Source: Aequorivita aurantiaca
GTDB lineage: Bacteria > Bacteroidota > Bacteroidia > Flavobacteriales > Flavobacteriaceae
DNA length: 64,000 nucleotides
Assembly (NCBI RefSeq): GCF_030410135.1
Contig: NZ_JAUGQQ010000002.1
Coordinates: forward strand, 310,001-374,000
Reading direction: 5' to 3'
The notes under the pieces were generated by a model. That model was not told the DNA's origin. It saw nothing but the letters and a program-made list of their open reading frames with translations, and ran no database searches. The position numbers and the translations under genes were made by a program. Positions 35,749 to 44,312 of this stretch are shown here, one piece after another; the first letter of the stretch is position 1, and each line of letters starts with the position of its first letter.

Positions 35749-37689
35749 ATGAAAAATGTATTGTTTATCTGCTCCATTTTAACGCTCTTCTTTTCATGTA
35801 AAGAAAAATCAGAAAATGAAAACAACGAAATTTCTGAAGTAAAGCAATATTCCATTGAGCAATTTATGGGCAATGAAAATGCCTCAGCAAACGGCTTTTC
35901 TGCAGATAAATCAAAGGTGCTGATAACCAGCAACCGTTCCGGTATCTATAATATGTACACCATGGAAACCGAGGGAGGTGAACTTACCCCGATAACCCAA
36001 TCTGACAGCGCCTCGGTTTATGGAATTTCTTATTTTCCCGATGATGACAGAATTCTATTTCGAATGGACGGCAACGGCGATGAAATTTTTAAAATCTTCG
36101 TAAAGGATAGTAATGGCATTAAAAGATTGACGCCAGAAAAAAATGTGCGGGCGCTTTTTCAAGGTTGGGCCAAGGATGGTAAAAGTTTTTTTTACAGTAG
36201 CAATGAAAGAAATCCACAAGCTATGGACATTTATGAAATGGATATTGCTAGCTTCACATCAAAACTCATTTATAAAAATGAAGACAATATGGATTTTGGC
36301 GGAATTTCTTCCGATAAAAACTACATTCTCGTTACCAAAGAAATAAACACCAACGACAACGATTTGTATTTGTTGAACACGAAAACAAATCAAAAAACGA
36401 AAATCAACGATTCGCTCAGCAAAAATTCCCCAGAGGATTTTTCGCCCAATGGAAAATCATTTTATTACACCACGGACAAAGATGCTGAATTCAGCTATTT
36501 AATGAAATATAACATTGAGGATGACAGCAAGGAAAAGGTAGCCGAGAAGGATTGGGATATCGTTTCTTTCTATTTTACGCACAATGGCAAATACCAAATA
36601 ATGTTCACCAATGAAGATGCAAAAACCAAAATGTATGTTTCCGAAGTTGCCACTAGAAAGGATTTAAATTTTCCCGAAATAGACGGACAGGCAATAAATG
36701 CGGCCAATTTTTCAAGGGATGAAAGTATGGCGTTATTGACCGTTGGGAGTTCGCAATTGCCCACAAATACATATTCTTATAATTTAGAAACAGGAAAATA
36801 TCACAAATTGACGGATGTTTTAAACAAAGAAATAAATGCCGATGATTTGGTTATGGCAAAAGTCGTTCGATTTAAATCTTTTGACGGACTTGAAATTCCA
36901 GCCATTTATTATGAGCCAAAAATTGCCAATGAAAACAATAAGGTTCCTGCGTTAGTTTGGGTTCACGGAGGACCGGGCGGTCAATCGCGGCAAGGTTTCA
37001 GTTCCTTTATTCAATATTTGGTAAACCATGGTTATGCGGTTCTGGCCGTGAACAATCGCGGAAGCAGCGGTTATGGAAAAACGTTTTACCAAATGGACGA
37101 CCAAAACCACGGCGACAAAGATTTAAAGGATTGCATTGCCGGAAAGGATTGGTTGGCAAGCCAAGAAAATATAGATAAAGATAAAATAGGAATAATCGGT
37201 GGTTCTTACGGAGGTTATATGACGATGGCGGCACTCACCTATGCTCCCGAAGAATTTAAAGTTGGAGTAAATATTTTTGGAGTGACCAACTGGTTAAGAA
37301 CATTAAAAAGCATTCCGCCCTGGTGGGCATCTTTCAAGGATGCACTTTATACCGAAATGGGCGACCCGAATACTGCCGATTCGGTTCGGCTTAAGGAAAT
37401 TTCGCCTTTGTTCCATACCGAAAAAGTAAATAAACCGTTGATGGTTTTGCAGGGCGCGCAGGACCCAAGAGTACTTCAGATTGAATCTGATGAAATTGTG
37501 GAGGGCGTTAAAAAGAACGGTGTTCCCGTAGATTATGTGGTATTCGAGGACGAAGGCCACGGTTTCGTAAAAAAGGAAAACGAAATTGAGGCATACGGAA
37601 AAGTGTTGAAATTTTTGGACCAATATTTAAAAGGGGAAGGACAAACTACACTTGACAATAAAAGTCCGGAATCAACTGAAATGCAGTAA
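35749..37689 (+). CDS. S9 family prolyl-oligopeptidase-like lipoprotein
   Basis: 646 aa. Lipobox LFFSCKEK near Cys17. Residues 30-370 form a WD40/PD40-type propeller. The alpha/beta hydrolase domain carries the catalytic triad: Ser in IIGGSYGGYMTM (about 486), Asp in QGAQDPRV (about 571) and His in DEGHGFV (about 602). WVHGGPGGQSRQGF is the oxyanion region. A serine peptidase of the DPP/acylaminoacyl peptidase clade, anchored in an envelope membrane. It ends only 6 bases before the convergent App1 gene. Confidence 0.92.
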   Translation: MKNVLFICSILTLFFSCKEKSENENNEISEVKQYSIEQFMGNENASANGFSADKSKVLITSNRSGIYNMYTMETEGGELTPITQSDSASVYGISYFPDDDRILFRMDGNGDEIFKIFVKDSNGIKRLTPEKNVRALFQGWAKDGKSFFYSSNERNPQAMDIYEMDIASFTSKLIYKNEDNMDFGGISSDKNYILVTKEINTNDNDLYLLNTKTNQKTKINDSLSKNSPEDFSPNGKSFYYTTDKDAEFSYLMKYNIEDDSKEKVAEKDWDIVSFYFTHNGKYQIMFTNEDAKTKMYVSEVATRKDLNFPEIDGQAINAANFSRDESMALLTVGSSQLPTNTYSYNLETGKYHKLTDVLNKEINADDLVMAKVVRFKSFDGLEIPAIYYEPKIANENNKVPALVWVHGGPGGQSRQGFSSFIQYLVNHGYAVLAVNNRGSSGYGKTFYQMDDQNHGDKDLKDCIAGKDWLASQENIDKDKIGIIGGSYGGYMTMAALTYAPEEFKVGVNIFGVTNWLRTLKSIPPWWASFKDALYTEMGDPNTADSVRLKEISPLFHTEKVNKPLMVLQGAQDPRVLQIESDEIVEGVKKNGVPVDYVVFEDEGHGFVKKENEIEAYGKVLKFLDQYLKGEGQTTLDNKSPESTEMQ

Positions 37690-37695
37690 AAGCAT

Positions 37696-38661
37696 TTATA
37701 AAATTCCAATTTTTTCGGAATGTGCGATGGCCTCTTCACTGCTCTTGAAATAGCAAGTTGAAACATTCATTGTTGCAATGTTTTTGAGGATTTTCTCTGT
37801 TTTATATTTTTTCCGGCGTGAAGTCTGCCTTATATAAACAGCCTTAATATTTTTCGGAAATATTTTGACTATCTTTTCATACAGTGGAGGATCCCTTTGG
37901 GAATCATCGCCCAACAGCACATATTCCAAATTTGGATAGAACATGATTATATCCTTTATTTTTTCAAATTTATGGTCATGGCTTCCCCTTCCGGTAAAAA
38001 GGAAATCGGTAATTCCAGTTTTAATTTTTTTGAGTTTGATGACCGCTTTCGGCAGTTTATGGATTCGAGTAAAAGCATCAATAAATTCATATAAATTCCA
38101 TTCGCTGCTTGAAACATAAAAAAAGGAATTGGAAGCGGTTTCGTTTTCCTGCCCTGCCCTGCTCAAGGCCTGATAGTGTGGCACTACATCTTTGTAAATT
38201 TTGCGTTTGTTGATGTTTTTAAAAAGAATAATATAAAGTTTTTTTAAAAAATTACGGCTATGTGAAACCAAAAAAGTGTCATCAATATCTGAAATCACGC
38301 CCACCTTACTTTCAAAAGGTTTCAATAATTCCGAGGTTTCCACAATCCCGAAGTCGTAATATTTGCAGACAATTTCATAACCATGCCATCCGCTTTCAAG
38401 CGTTTCTGTGTATGGAATTGTAAATCGAAAATATCCATCGGCCAAGGTTTTGGTGGTAACCTCAAGATTTCTGAATTTCAACTTTATCTCCACATTTTCC
38501 AAAGGTTTTATCCGGAACATATGTATAACCGATACCGCATGTCGGATTCCCCGGCGGTCCATTCGGTATTTGTCCGGTGCCCAAGATTTAAACACATGAC
38601 CGAAAACAACCAATTCCTTGTCGTTTGCATAGCCACGGTAAAGTTTTAAATCGAGTTTCAC
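37696..38661 (-). CDS. App1-type phosphatidate phosphatase domain protein (DUF2183)
   Basis: 321 aa. The HAD-like catalytic motif GVISDIDDTFLVSHSRNF (DxDxT, about 119-136) and the later FLFTGRGSHDHKFEKIKDI and LLGDDSQRDPPLYEKI segments are those of the APP1 catalytic domain, which in yeast dephosphorylates phosphatidic acid. An N-terminal beta domain (residues 1-115) is like that seen in bacterial homologues. Divergent from a diacylglycerol-kinase-like gene, suggesting linked phospholipid turnover (inference). No signal peptide, so cytoplasmic or membrane-peripheral. Confidence 0.88.
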   Translation of the reverse strand: MKLDLKLYRGYANDKELVVFGHVFKSWAPDKYRMDRRGIRHAVSVIHMFRIKPLENVEIKLKFRNLEVTTKTLADGYFRFTIPYTETLESGWHGYEIVCKYYDFGIVETSELLKPFESKVGVISDIDDTFLVSHSRNFLKKLYIILFKNINKRKIYKDVVPHYQALSRAGQENETASNSFFYVSSSEWNLYEFIDAFTRIHKLPKAVIKLKKIKTGITDFLFTGRGSHDHKFEKIKDIIMFYPNLEYVLLGDDSQRDPPLYEKIVKIFPKNIKAVYIRQTSRRKKYKTEKILKNIATMNVSTCYFKSSEEAIAHSEKIGIL

Positions 38662-38726
38662 TAATTGAGATTTTGTTAACGGTTTGATATTTCCAAAATA
38701 GGTATTTTTAAAATCAAACTTTACTA

Positions 38727-39641
38727 ATGAAATCAGAAAATTATATTCTTTTGGTGGTCAACCCAATCTCGGGCGACTCGGAAAAGGAATCTATTATCGC
38801 CTCAGTTACCGAGGCGGCGGCCAAAAGAAATCAAGGCCTAAAAATATATAAAACAACGGGTGATGGTGACAGTGCAGCCATAAAATCCATTATCAAAAAA
38901 AATCGTCCTGAAAGAGTTTTGGTTGCCGGGGGCGATGGCACAATTTCACTGGTTTCGGAATGCCTTTTAAACACGGAAATTTGTTTGGGAATAATTCCCG
39001 CTGGATCCGCAAACGGGATCGCCGTAAATTTCGGCATTCCCGAAACAATGACCGAACAAATTGAGGTTGCACTCTCCAACTGCACTATAAAAATTGATAC
39101 TCTTTTCATTAATGAAAAAATGTGCCTTCATATTGCCGATTTGGGAATCAATGCAGAGCTTGTAAAAAATTACGAGGATTCGGGTATTCGTGGAAAATTG
39201 GGGTACTTTTTGCAGTCCATTCCCACAATTTTCAATTCAGATTCTCCCTTTCATTTCACGATTGAAACGGAAAAGGGAACAGTTGAAAAAACAGGAATTT
39301 TGCTTGCGATTGCCAACGCAAATAAATTCGGAACCGGAGCAAACATCAATCCCGACGGGAAAATAAATGATGGAAAATTTGAAGTTCTCGTTTTTAAAAA
39401 TTTAGATTTTATTGAAATATTCAAAACAATCCAGGAAAAACCAGAGCTGTCTTCAGATTTTGTAGAAATAATTTCAACTGAAAAAGTTATGATTTCCACC
39501 CGAAAAAAAGTACCATTTCAAATAGATGGAGAGTATTTAGGAGAAACAGACAAGGTTACAGCGCGAATTGAAAAGGAAAATCTTACTATGGCCGTTCCGG
39601 AATTGTTCTGTAAATTTCACGCTAAGGAAAATATGCTATGA
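38727..39641 (+). CDS. diacylglycerol/sphingosine kinase family lipid kinase (YegS/DgkB-like)
   Basis: 304 aa. LLVVNPISGDSEKE opens the family; the ATP-binding VLVAGGDGTISLVSECLL has the GGDGT motif near residue 70, and LGIIPAGSANGIAVNFGIP is the GTxN-type loop. Soluble; phosphorylates a lipid alcohol. Its stop overlaps the next start by 4 bases (ATGA), so the hydrolase-OsmC fusion is cotranslated. The opposite-strand App1 phosphatase 65 bases upstream could reverse the same chemistry. A -7-like TATTTTTA is at 38703. Confidence 0.88.
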   Translation: MKSENYILLVVNPISGDSEKESIIASVTEAAAKRNQGLKIYKTTGDGDSAAIKSIIKKNRPERVLVAGGDGTISLVSECLLNTEICLGIIPAGSANGIAVNFGIPETMTEQIEVALSNCTIKIDTLFINEKMCLHIADLGINAELVKNYEDSGIRGKLGYFLQSIPTIFNSDSPFHFTIETEKGTVEKTGILLAIANANKFGTGANINPDGKINDGKFEVLVFKNLDFIEIFKTIQEKPELSSDFVEIISTEKVMISTRKKVPFQIDGEYLGETDKVTARIEKENLTMAVPELFCKFHAKENML

Positions 39642-40855
39642 ACATTCTAAAAGTTTCATTCACTAACAAAAAAGGGCAACAACTTGTGGGACGCCTCGAG
39701 CTTCCGCTAGACCAAAAACCACATAATTATGCCATTTTTGCACATTGCTTCACCTGTACCAAAAATTTAATAGCGGTTAAAAATGTGGGCCGAGCGCTCA
39801 CAAATTCCGGATTTGGGGTGCTTCGGTTTGATTTTACGGGTTTGGGTGAAAGTGAGGGCGATTTTGAAAACACCAATTTCTCTGGTAATGTAAACGATTT
39901 AGTGGAAGCAGCAGATTTTTTGGCGCGGGATTATAAGGCACCAACCCTATTGATTGGTCATTCCTTGGGCGGGGCAGCCGCCATTTTCGCTGCAGAAAAA
40001 TTACCGTCAATCAAGGCTGTGGCCGTTATAAATTCCCCTAGCAATCCTTCGCACGTATTGCATCTTTTAAAAGATAGCAAAGCTGAAATAAACAAACATG
40101 GCAAAGCAAAAGTAAATCTCGGAGGCATTGATTTCACCATCAAAAAACAATTTTTGGATGACCTTGAAAACAAACCGCTAACGGAAATAGTAAAGACCTT
40201 CGGCAAAGCGCTGCTGATTTTACATTCTCCGCAGGACAAAACCGTAGAGATAAAAAATGCGGAGGAAATTTATAAAGCGGCGCATCATCCCAAAAGTTTT
40301 GTGTCATTGGACGGGGTAGACCATTTGCTATCCAATAAGGAAGATTCCAATTATGTGGGGATGGTGATCGCGGGATGGGCGTCCCGATACGTCAATATTC
40401 CGAGGGCCGACCAGGTTATTTCAAAAAGTAAAGTGGCAGCAAGTTTGGATGGGGGGGATATATTTACAACATATTTAAAATTGGGCGATCATCATTTTAT
40501 TGCCGATGAACCCACAAATTTCGGCGGAAATAATTTTGGGCCGTCACCATATGAGTTTCTTTCGGCAGGACTTGCGGCCTGCACTGCTATGACCATACAA
40601 ATGTACGCAAGGCGAAAAACTTGGGAGATAGAAAATGTGGTGGTACACATAAATTATTCCAGGGAACACGCGGTAGATTGTGAATTTTGTGAAGAAGATT
40701 CGGCTAAAATTGACACTTTCACGCGGGAGATTCAATTGAAAGGAGAATTGACGGAAAAGCAAAAAGAAAAGTTGCTGCAAATTGCCGATAAATGTCCGGT
40801 GCACAAAACCTTACACGCCAAAGCTCAGATTATTACCTCATTAAAAATAATGTAA
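39638..40855 (+). CDS. alpha/beta hydrolase - OsmC peroxidase fusion
   Basis: 405 aa. Residues 1-250 are an alpha/beta hydrolase with the nucleophile elbow LLIGHSLGGAAAIF (about 106-119), Asp in ILHSPQDKTV and His in GVDHLLS. Residues about 265-405 are an OsmC/Ohr domain with peroxidatic Cys in LSAGLAACTAMT (about 313) and resolving Cys in DKCPVHKTL (about 386). The fusion is a recurrent bacterial architecture, linking ester cleavage and organic-hydroperoxide removal. Cytoplasmic. It overlaps the lipid kinase stop by 4 bases. Confidence 0.92.
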   Translation: MNILKVSFTNKKGQQLVGRLELPLDQKPHNYAIFAHCFTCTKNLIAVKNVGRALTNSGFGVLRFDFTGLGESEGDFENTNFSGNVNDLVEAADFLARDYKAPTLLIGHSLGGAAAIFAAEKLPSIKAVAVINSPSNPSHVLHLLKDSKAEINKHGKAKVNLGGIDFTIKKQFLDDLENKPLTEIVKTFGKALLILHSPQDKTVEIKNAEEIYKAAHHPKSFVSLDGVDHLLSNKEDSNYVGMVIAGWASRYVNIPRADQVISKSKVAASLDGGDIFTTYLKLGDHHFIADEPTNFGGNNFGPSPYEFLSAGLAACTAMTIQMYARRKTWEIENVVVHINYSREHAVDCEFCEEDSAKIDTFTREIQLKGELTEKQKEKLLQIADKCPVHKTLHAKAQIITSLKIM

Positions 40856-40914
40856 AAACTTCAGCCTTTCTGCTTATCTATTTTGTAAAATTGTAATCAT
40901 TTAAATTACTATTT

Positions 40915-41448
40915 ATGAAATTGACAACTAAGCTAATACTTCTATTTATTGCCGTAACAACTCTTCAAAGTTGTTGTTGGCACGGCGACTGCAACGGTTC
41001 CGATGATTTGCCCGCGCCTATTATAGAATCACAATTCGAACCGGTATATATGGAACGTCCAGCGTTCGAAAGCAGTGTAAACCTATCCTCAGCGAAGCCA
41101 GTTGTGGATGCCGGAAAAATTTATGTGATAGCTGACTATCTTTTTATAAATGAAAAAAATGAAGGTTTCCATGTTTATAATAATGAGAATCCCTCCAACC
41201 CTACCCCTATTTATTTTATTGAATCGCCTGGAGCAACGGATTTAGCTATCCGAGAAAATGTGTGTTATATCAATCAGGCAACAGATTTAATTGCCATTGA
41301 AATAAATTTAGAAACTGGTTTGCTAAACCTCTCAAAACGAATTAAAAACACCTTCCCAGTAATGCTTTCCCCAGATGGTTTTTACCCTGTAGATATTCCG
41401 CAAAACAGTGTAGTTGTAAATTGGATTCCTAAAACAAATAACCCATGA
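40915..41448 (+). CDS. hypothetical lipoprotein, first of an overlapping pair
   Basis: 177 aa. Lipobox LQSCC near residues 18-22. The mature part has LVIVD-like phrases (IYVIADYLFINEKNEGFHVY, NENPSNPTPIYFIESPG) as in beta-propeller lipoproteins, but too few blades for a full propeller. It ends overlapping the next ORF by 4 bases. The two proteins may make one propeller together, or the first may be a degenerate duplicate. Function unknown. Confidence 0.72.
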   Translation: MKLTTKLILLFIAVTTLQSCCWHGDCNGSDDLPAPIIESQFEPVYMERPAFESSVNLSSAKPVVDAGKIYVIADYLFINEKNEGFHVYNNENPSNPTPIYFIESPGATDLAIRENVCYINQATDLIAIEINLETGLLNLSKRIKNTFPVMLSPDGFYPVDIPQNSVVVNWIPKTNNP

Positions 41449-42191
41449 AAAAATTAATTTTACTTTTTATCACATTTGTTTTTTCTCTGGGTTGTAGCCA
41501 AGATGGTGAAAATGCATCGCAAAATGAGGCAATGGGAAATGACGATGGCCAAGGCGGTTCCTTGGCTCGCTTTGCTATGCAGGGGGATTATTTATATACG
41601 GTTGATGAATACGGGTTGAATGTTTATAATATAACTACCCCATCCGATCCGGTGTTTGTAAATAATGTTCCCATAAGTTTTAGAATTGAGACCTTATTCA
41701 ACTACAAAGAATATCTATATATTGGGTCACAAAGCGGTATGTTCATTTACAGTATTGAAAATCCGGAACTACCTAATTATTTAGCCGATGTTCAACATTT
41801 TACAGCTTGCGATCCCGTGGTTGCAAATGCCACCACCGCTTTTGTAACCCTGTGGTCTAACTTAGGTTGCAGAACTACGGTAAATCAGTTAGAAATATAT
41901 GACATTACGGATGTAGTCAATCCCACTTTGCTAAGCATAAGAAATTTAATGCATCCAAAAGGTATGGGACTTTACGGCGATTATTTGTTTGTATGCGATG
42001 ACGAAATAAAGGTATTTGATATTTCAGACCCAACGAATTCCTTTTTGGTCCACAATATAAATAGAGAAGCCTTTGATGTTATTGTTCAAAATAATTTGCT
42101 AATTGCCATCGGGCAGAATGGAATATATCAATACCAGCTTGACCCCAATGCAATTACAGAAACTGCTGAATTGAGTTTTTTGAACTTTTAA
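41445..42191 (+). CDS. LVIVD-repeat lipoprotein
   Basis: 248 aa. Lipobox FSLGCSQ (Cys17), then an Asp/Gln/Gly linker. The mature domain carries LVIVD-like blades: YLYTVDEYGLNVYNITTPSDP, YIGSQSGMFIYSIENPELP, LEIYDITDVVNPTLLS and IKVFDISDPTNSFLVH (first one shown partly). These are probable beta-propeller repeats of an outer-membrane lipoprotein. ATGA overlap with the upstream gene suggests a fixed 1:1 pair. No enzymatic motif. Confidence 0.8.
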   Translation: MKKLILLFITFVFSLGCSQDGENASQNEAMGNDDGQGGSLARFAMQGDYLYTVDEYGLNVYNITTPSDPVFVNNVPISFRIETLFNYKEYLYIGSQSGMFIYSIENPELPNYLADVQHFTACDPVVANATTAFVTLWSNLGCRTTVNQLEIYDITDVVNPTLLSIRNLMHPKGMGLYGDYLFVCDDEIKVFDISDPTNSFLVHNINREAFDVIVQNNLLIAIGQNGIYQYQLDPNAITETAELSFLNF

Positions 42192-42206
42192 AATAATCTT
42201 AAATTA

Positions 42207-42237
42207 TTGCGGTCGGTAAAAAACAATTGTACCTTTA
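42207..42237 (+). promoter_or_regulatory. sodC promoter: TTG - 20 bp - TACCTTTA
   Basis: -33 TTG at 42207-42209 and a -7-like TACCTTTA at 42230-42237 with 20-base spacing, 33 bases before the ATG. Confidence 0.55.
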
Positions 42238-42270
42238 AATTTAACCATTACAAAAACCAAAAAATAAATC

Positions 42271-42870
42271 ATGAAAAAAATTAGTTTAGTTTGCGGACTT
42301 TTTGCCGTAATGGCCTTTATCGGCTGCAAGAATGAGAAGAAGGAAATAAACAATATGGATGGATTGAACGATACCATTCAAACGAATTCCGCTACCCAAC
42401 AAGAGGGAATGAATCAAGCAAAAACATTATCGGTTCCAATGGAATCCAAAAGCGGAAGCGCGGTGCAAGGTGAAGCTTACTTTTCTGAGGAAAATGGAGT
42501 AGTAACTTTCGAAGCAAAATTTTCCGGACTAAAACCTGGAACACATGCCATACATCTTCATGAAAAGGCTGATTGTAGTGCTGCGGATGCAACCTCGGCC
42601 GGTGGGCATTGGAATCCCACGCACGCGAAGCACGGAAAATGGGGTGACGCCGAAGGCTATCATAAGGGAGATATAGGTAATTTTGAAGTGGCGGATGACG
42701 GTAGTGGAAGAATATCTATGAAAACGGATGAGTGGTGCATAGGTTGTGGCGATGAAAATAAAGATATTTTAGGCAAGGCCGTCATAGTACACGAAGGTAA
42801 AGATGACTTCACCACCCAACCAACCGGTGATGCCGGCGGAAGATTGAGTTGTGGTGGGATTATTGAGTAA
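42271..42870 (+). CDS. sodC: Cu/Zn superoxide dismutase lipoprotein
   Basis: 199 aa. Lipobox FIGCKN (Cys17). Cu ligands IHLHEK and the bridging His region GGHWNPTHAKHG are present; the zinc loop reads EGYHKGDIGNF. The last Cu His is in AVIVHEGKDDF and the electrostatic Arg and Cys in GGRLSCGGI. Two extra cysteines (WCIGCGD) sit in the active-site loop region. Lipid-anchored periplasmic or outer-membrane SOD protecting from superoxide. Own promoter and terminator. Confidence 0.93.
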   Translation: MKKISLVCGLFAVMAFIGCKNEKKEINNMDGLNDTIQTNSATQQEGMNQAKTLSVPMESKSGSAVQGEAYFSEENGVVTFEAKFSGLKPGTHAIHLHEKADCSAADATSAGGHWNPTHAKHGKWGDAEGYHKGDIGNFEVADDGSGRISMKTDEWCIGCGDENKDILGKAVIVHEGKDDFTTQPTGDAGGRLSCGGIIE

Positions 42871-42885
42871 ATAAAAAAAGTTTGA

Positions 42886-42919
42886 AAAGAGCCGCTCTTA
42901 TTCCAAAGAGCGGCTTTTT
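42886..42919 (+). terminator. intrinsic terminator of sodC
   Basis: Stem AGCCGCTCTT / AAGAGCGGCT with loop ATTCCA and flanking A/T pairs, 15 bases after the stop. Confidence 0.88.
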
Positions 42920-43030
42920 CATTTTATATAATTTACTTTCAAGTATATAATAAATTTATTCAAAGCAGATAAACCGTAGGAATAATTGTATATATCGTCA
43001 CTATAAATAAGTATATATTAATTATTTAAG

Positions 43031-43038
43031 TAATTTTG
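43031..43038 (+). promoter_or_regulatory. -7 promoter element (TAATTTTG)
   Basis: Exact TAnnTTTG match, 29 bases before ATG 43068. No -33 TTG at canonical spacing; the region upstream is very AT-rich. Confidence 0.5.
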
Positions 43039-43067
43039 CTTCCGATAGCCCCAAATTATCACCTACT

Positions 43068-44249
43068 ATGAAAACAAATACTCCTGCACTCTGTGCATTT
43101 TTTGTATTATTTGCTTTACCCATATTTTCTCAAGTTGGTATCAATAATACTTCGCCCAAGAGCTTATTGGATATTACCCCATCAAGTACAGAAACTCCTT
43201 TAAATACAGATGGTATTATTATACCTCGCATTTCCAATTTTCCAACAGTAAATCCCGGAGTCGACCAGAATGGGATGATGGTTTTTTTGACCGTCCCAAT
43301 TGGCATACAAAATAAAGGTTTTTATTATTGGGACGCTCCGAACAATCGCTGGGTTCCTATCGGGGCCGAAGAATGGACTGCTGGAACTAATAACGGTGGC
43401 GACAATTTAATTTACGCCACGAGAGCAAAATTATCAGGAACCGATATGGTAATAACCGATGATGGACGAATAGGTTTTGGAACGAGTGATCCAATTGAAC
43501 GATTCGAATTTAAGGGTCCAGGCGATAATGATTTTCAAATTACGAGCGCCAATACCAATCCACCAAATTATATTCTTTATAATACGGGAGGCACACTCGA
43601 AAATCCCACAGCTCTCGCAGCCAATGGGGAAATTGGAGCCCTTATCGTAAAAACTCACGATGGCAACAATATTGTGGAAACAGGAGGTTTTCGGTTTTAT
43701 ATGGATGGTGTGGCAACTCCAGGTAGCGCTCCTTCCAAATTTATAATAAGCACAACTCCGGTGGGTTCCACAATGTTCCAGGAACGGCTAACTGTAAGAA
43801 GTACGGGAAATATGGGTATAAATGTTTCCAATCCCACTGCAAACTTACATATAAAGGGCGGTACAGCCGCTGCGGGCTCGGCCCCTTTAAAACTAACTAG
43901 CGGCACCAATTTAAGTACCCCTGAAGCGGGAGCTGTGGAATTTAATGGGAGTAGTTTATTTTTCACTCCGGCAACAATGCGCCAAACCATAATGAAAGGA
44001 TATGTTACAACAGCTACCTTAGATTTTCCGAATATTACACAAAATAGTTCCGCAGATTTAACGGTATCCGTCCCCGGTGCTGCTGTAGGTGATAACTGCT
44101 ATTGCTCCCCAAGTGGAGCCATTGAACTCGGTATTTCTTGGAATTGCTTTGTAAGTCCAGCAAATACAGTTATCATTAGGGTTGCAAATGTAAGGGCGGT
44201 AGATATTGATCCTGCAAGTAGAAGTTGGAAAGTAAACGTAATTAAATAA
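43068..44249 (+). CDS. secreted hypothetical protein with tail-fibre-like beta repeats
   Basis: 393 aa. Signal peptide FFVLFALPIFSQ, then VGINNTSPKSLLDI, IIIPRISNFP and GFYYWDAPNNRWVPIG, a pattern common in flavobacterial secreted proteins and shared with phage tail-fibre-like stalks (GRIGFGTSDPIERFEFKG, NMGINVSNPTANLHIKGG). No T9SS sorting domain at the C-terminus and no lipobox. Probably a trimeric fibre-like surface protein; function unknown. Own promoter and terminator. Confidence 0.75.
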   Translation: MKTNTPALCAFFVLFALPIFSQVGINNTSPKSLLDITPSSTETPLNTDGIIIPRISNFPTVNPGVDQNGMMVFLTVPIGIQNKGFYYWDAPNNRWVPIGAEEWTAGTNNGGDNLIYATRAKLSGTDMVITDDGRIGFGTSDPIERFEFKGPGDNDFQITSANTNPPNYILYNTGGTLENPTALAANGEIGALIVKTHDGNNIVETGGFRFYMDGVATPGSAPSKFIISTTPVGSTMFQERLTVRSTGNMGINVSNPTANLHIKGGTAAAGSAPLKLTSGTNLSTPEAGAVEFNGSSLFFTPATMRQTIMKGYVTTATLDFPNITQNSSADLTVSVPGAAVGDNCYCSPSGAIELGISWNCFVSPANTVIIRVANVRAVDIDPASRSWKVNVIK

Positions 44250-44263
44250 AAATTAGAATAAAT

Positions 44264-44296
44264 AAAAAGAGCCGATAGATCTTATCGGCTCTTTTT
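44264..44296. terminator. bidirectional intrinsic terminator
   Basis: Perfect 14-bp stem AAAAAGAGCCGATA / TATCGGCTCTTTTT with loop GATCT between convergent genes. Confidence 0.92.
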
Positions 44297-44312
44297 ATTT
44301 ATATGAAGTTTC

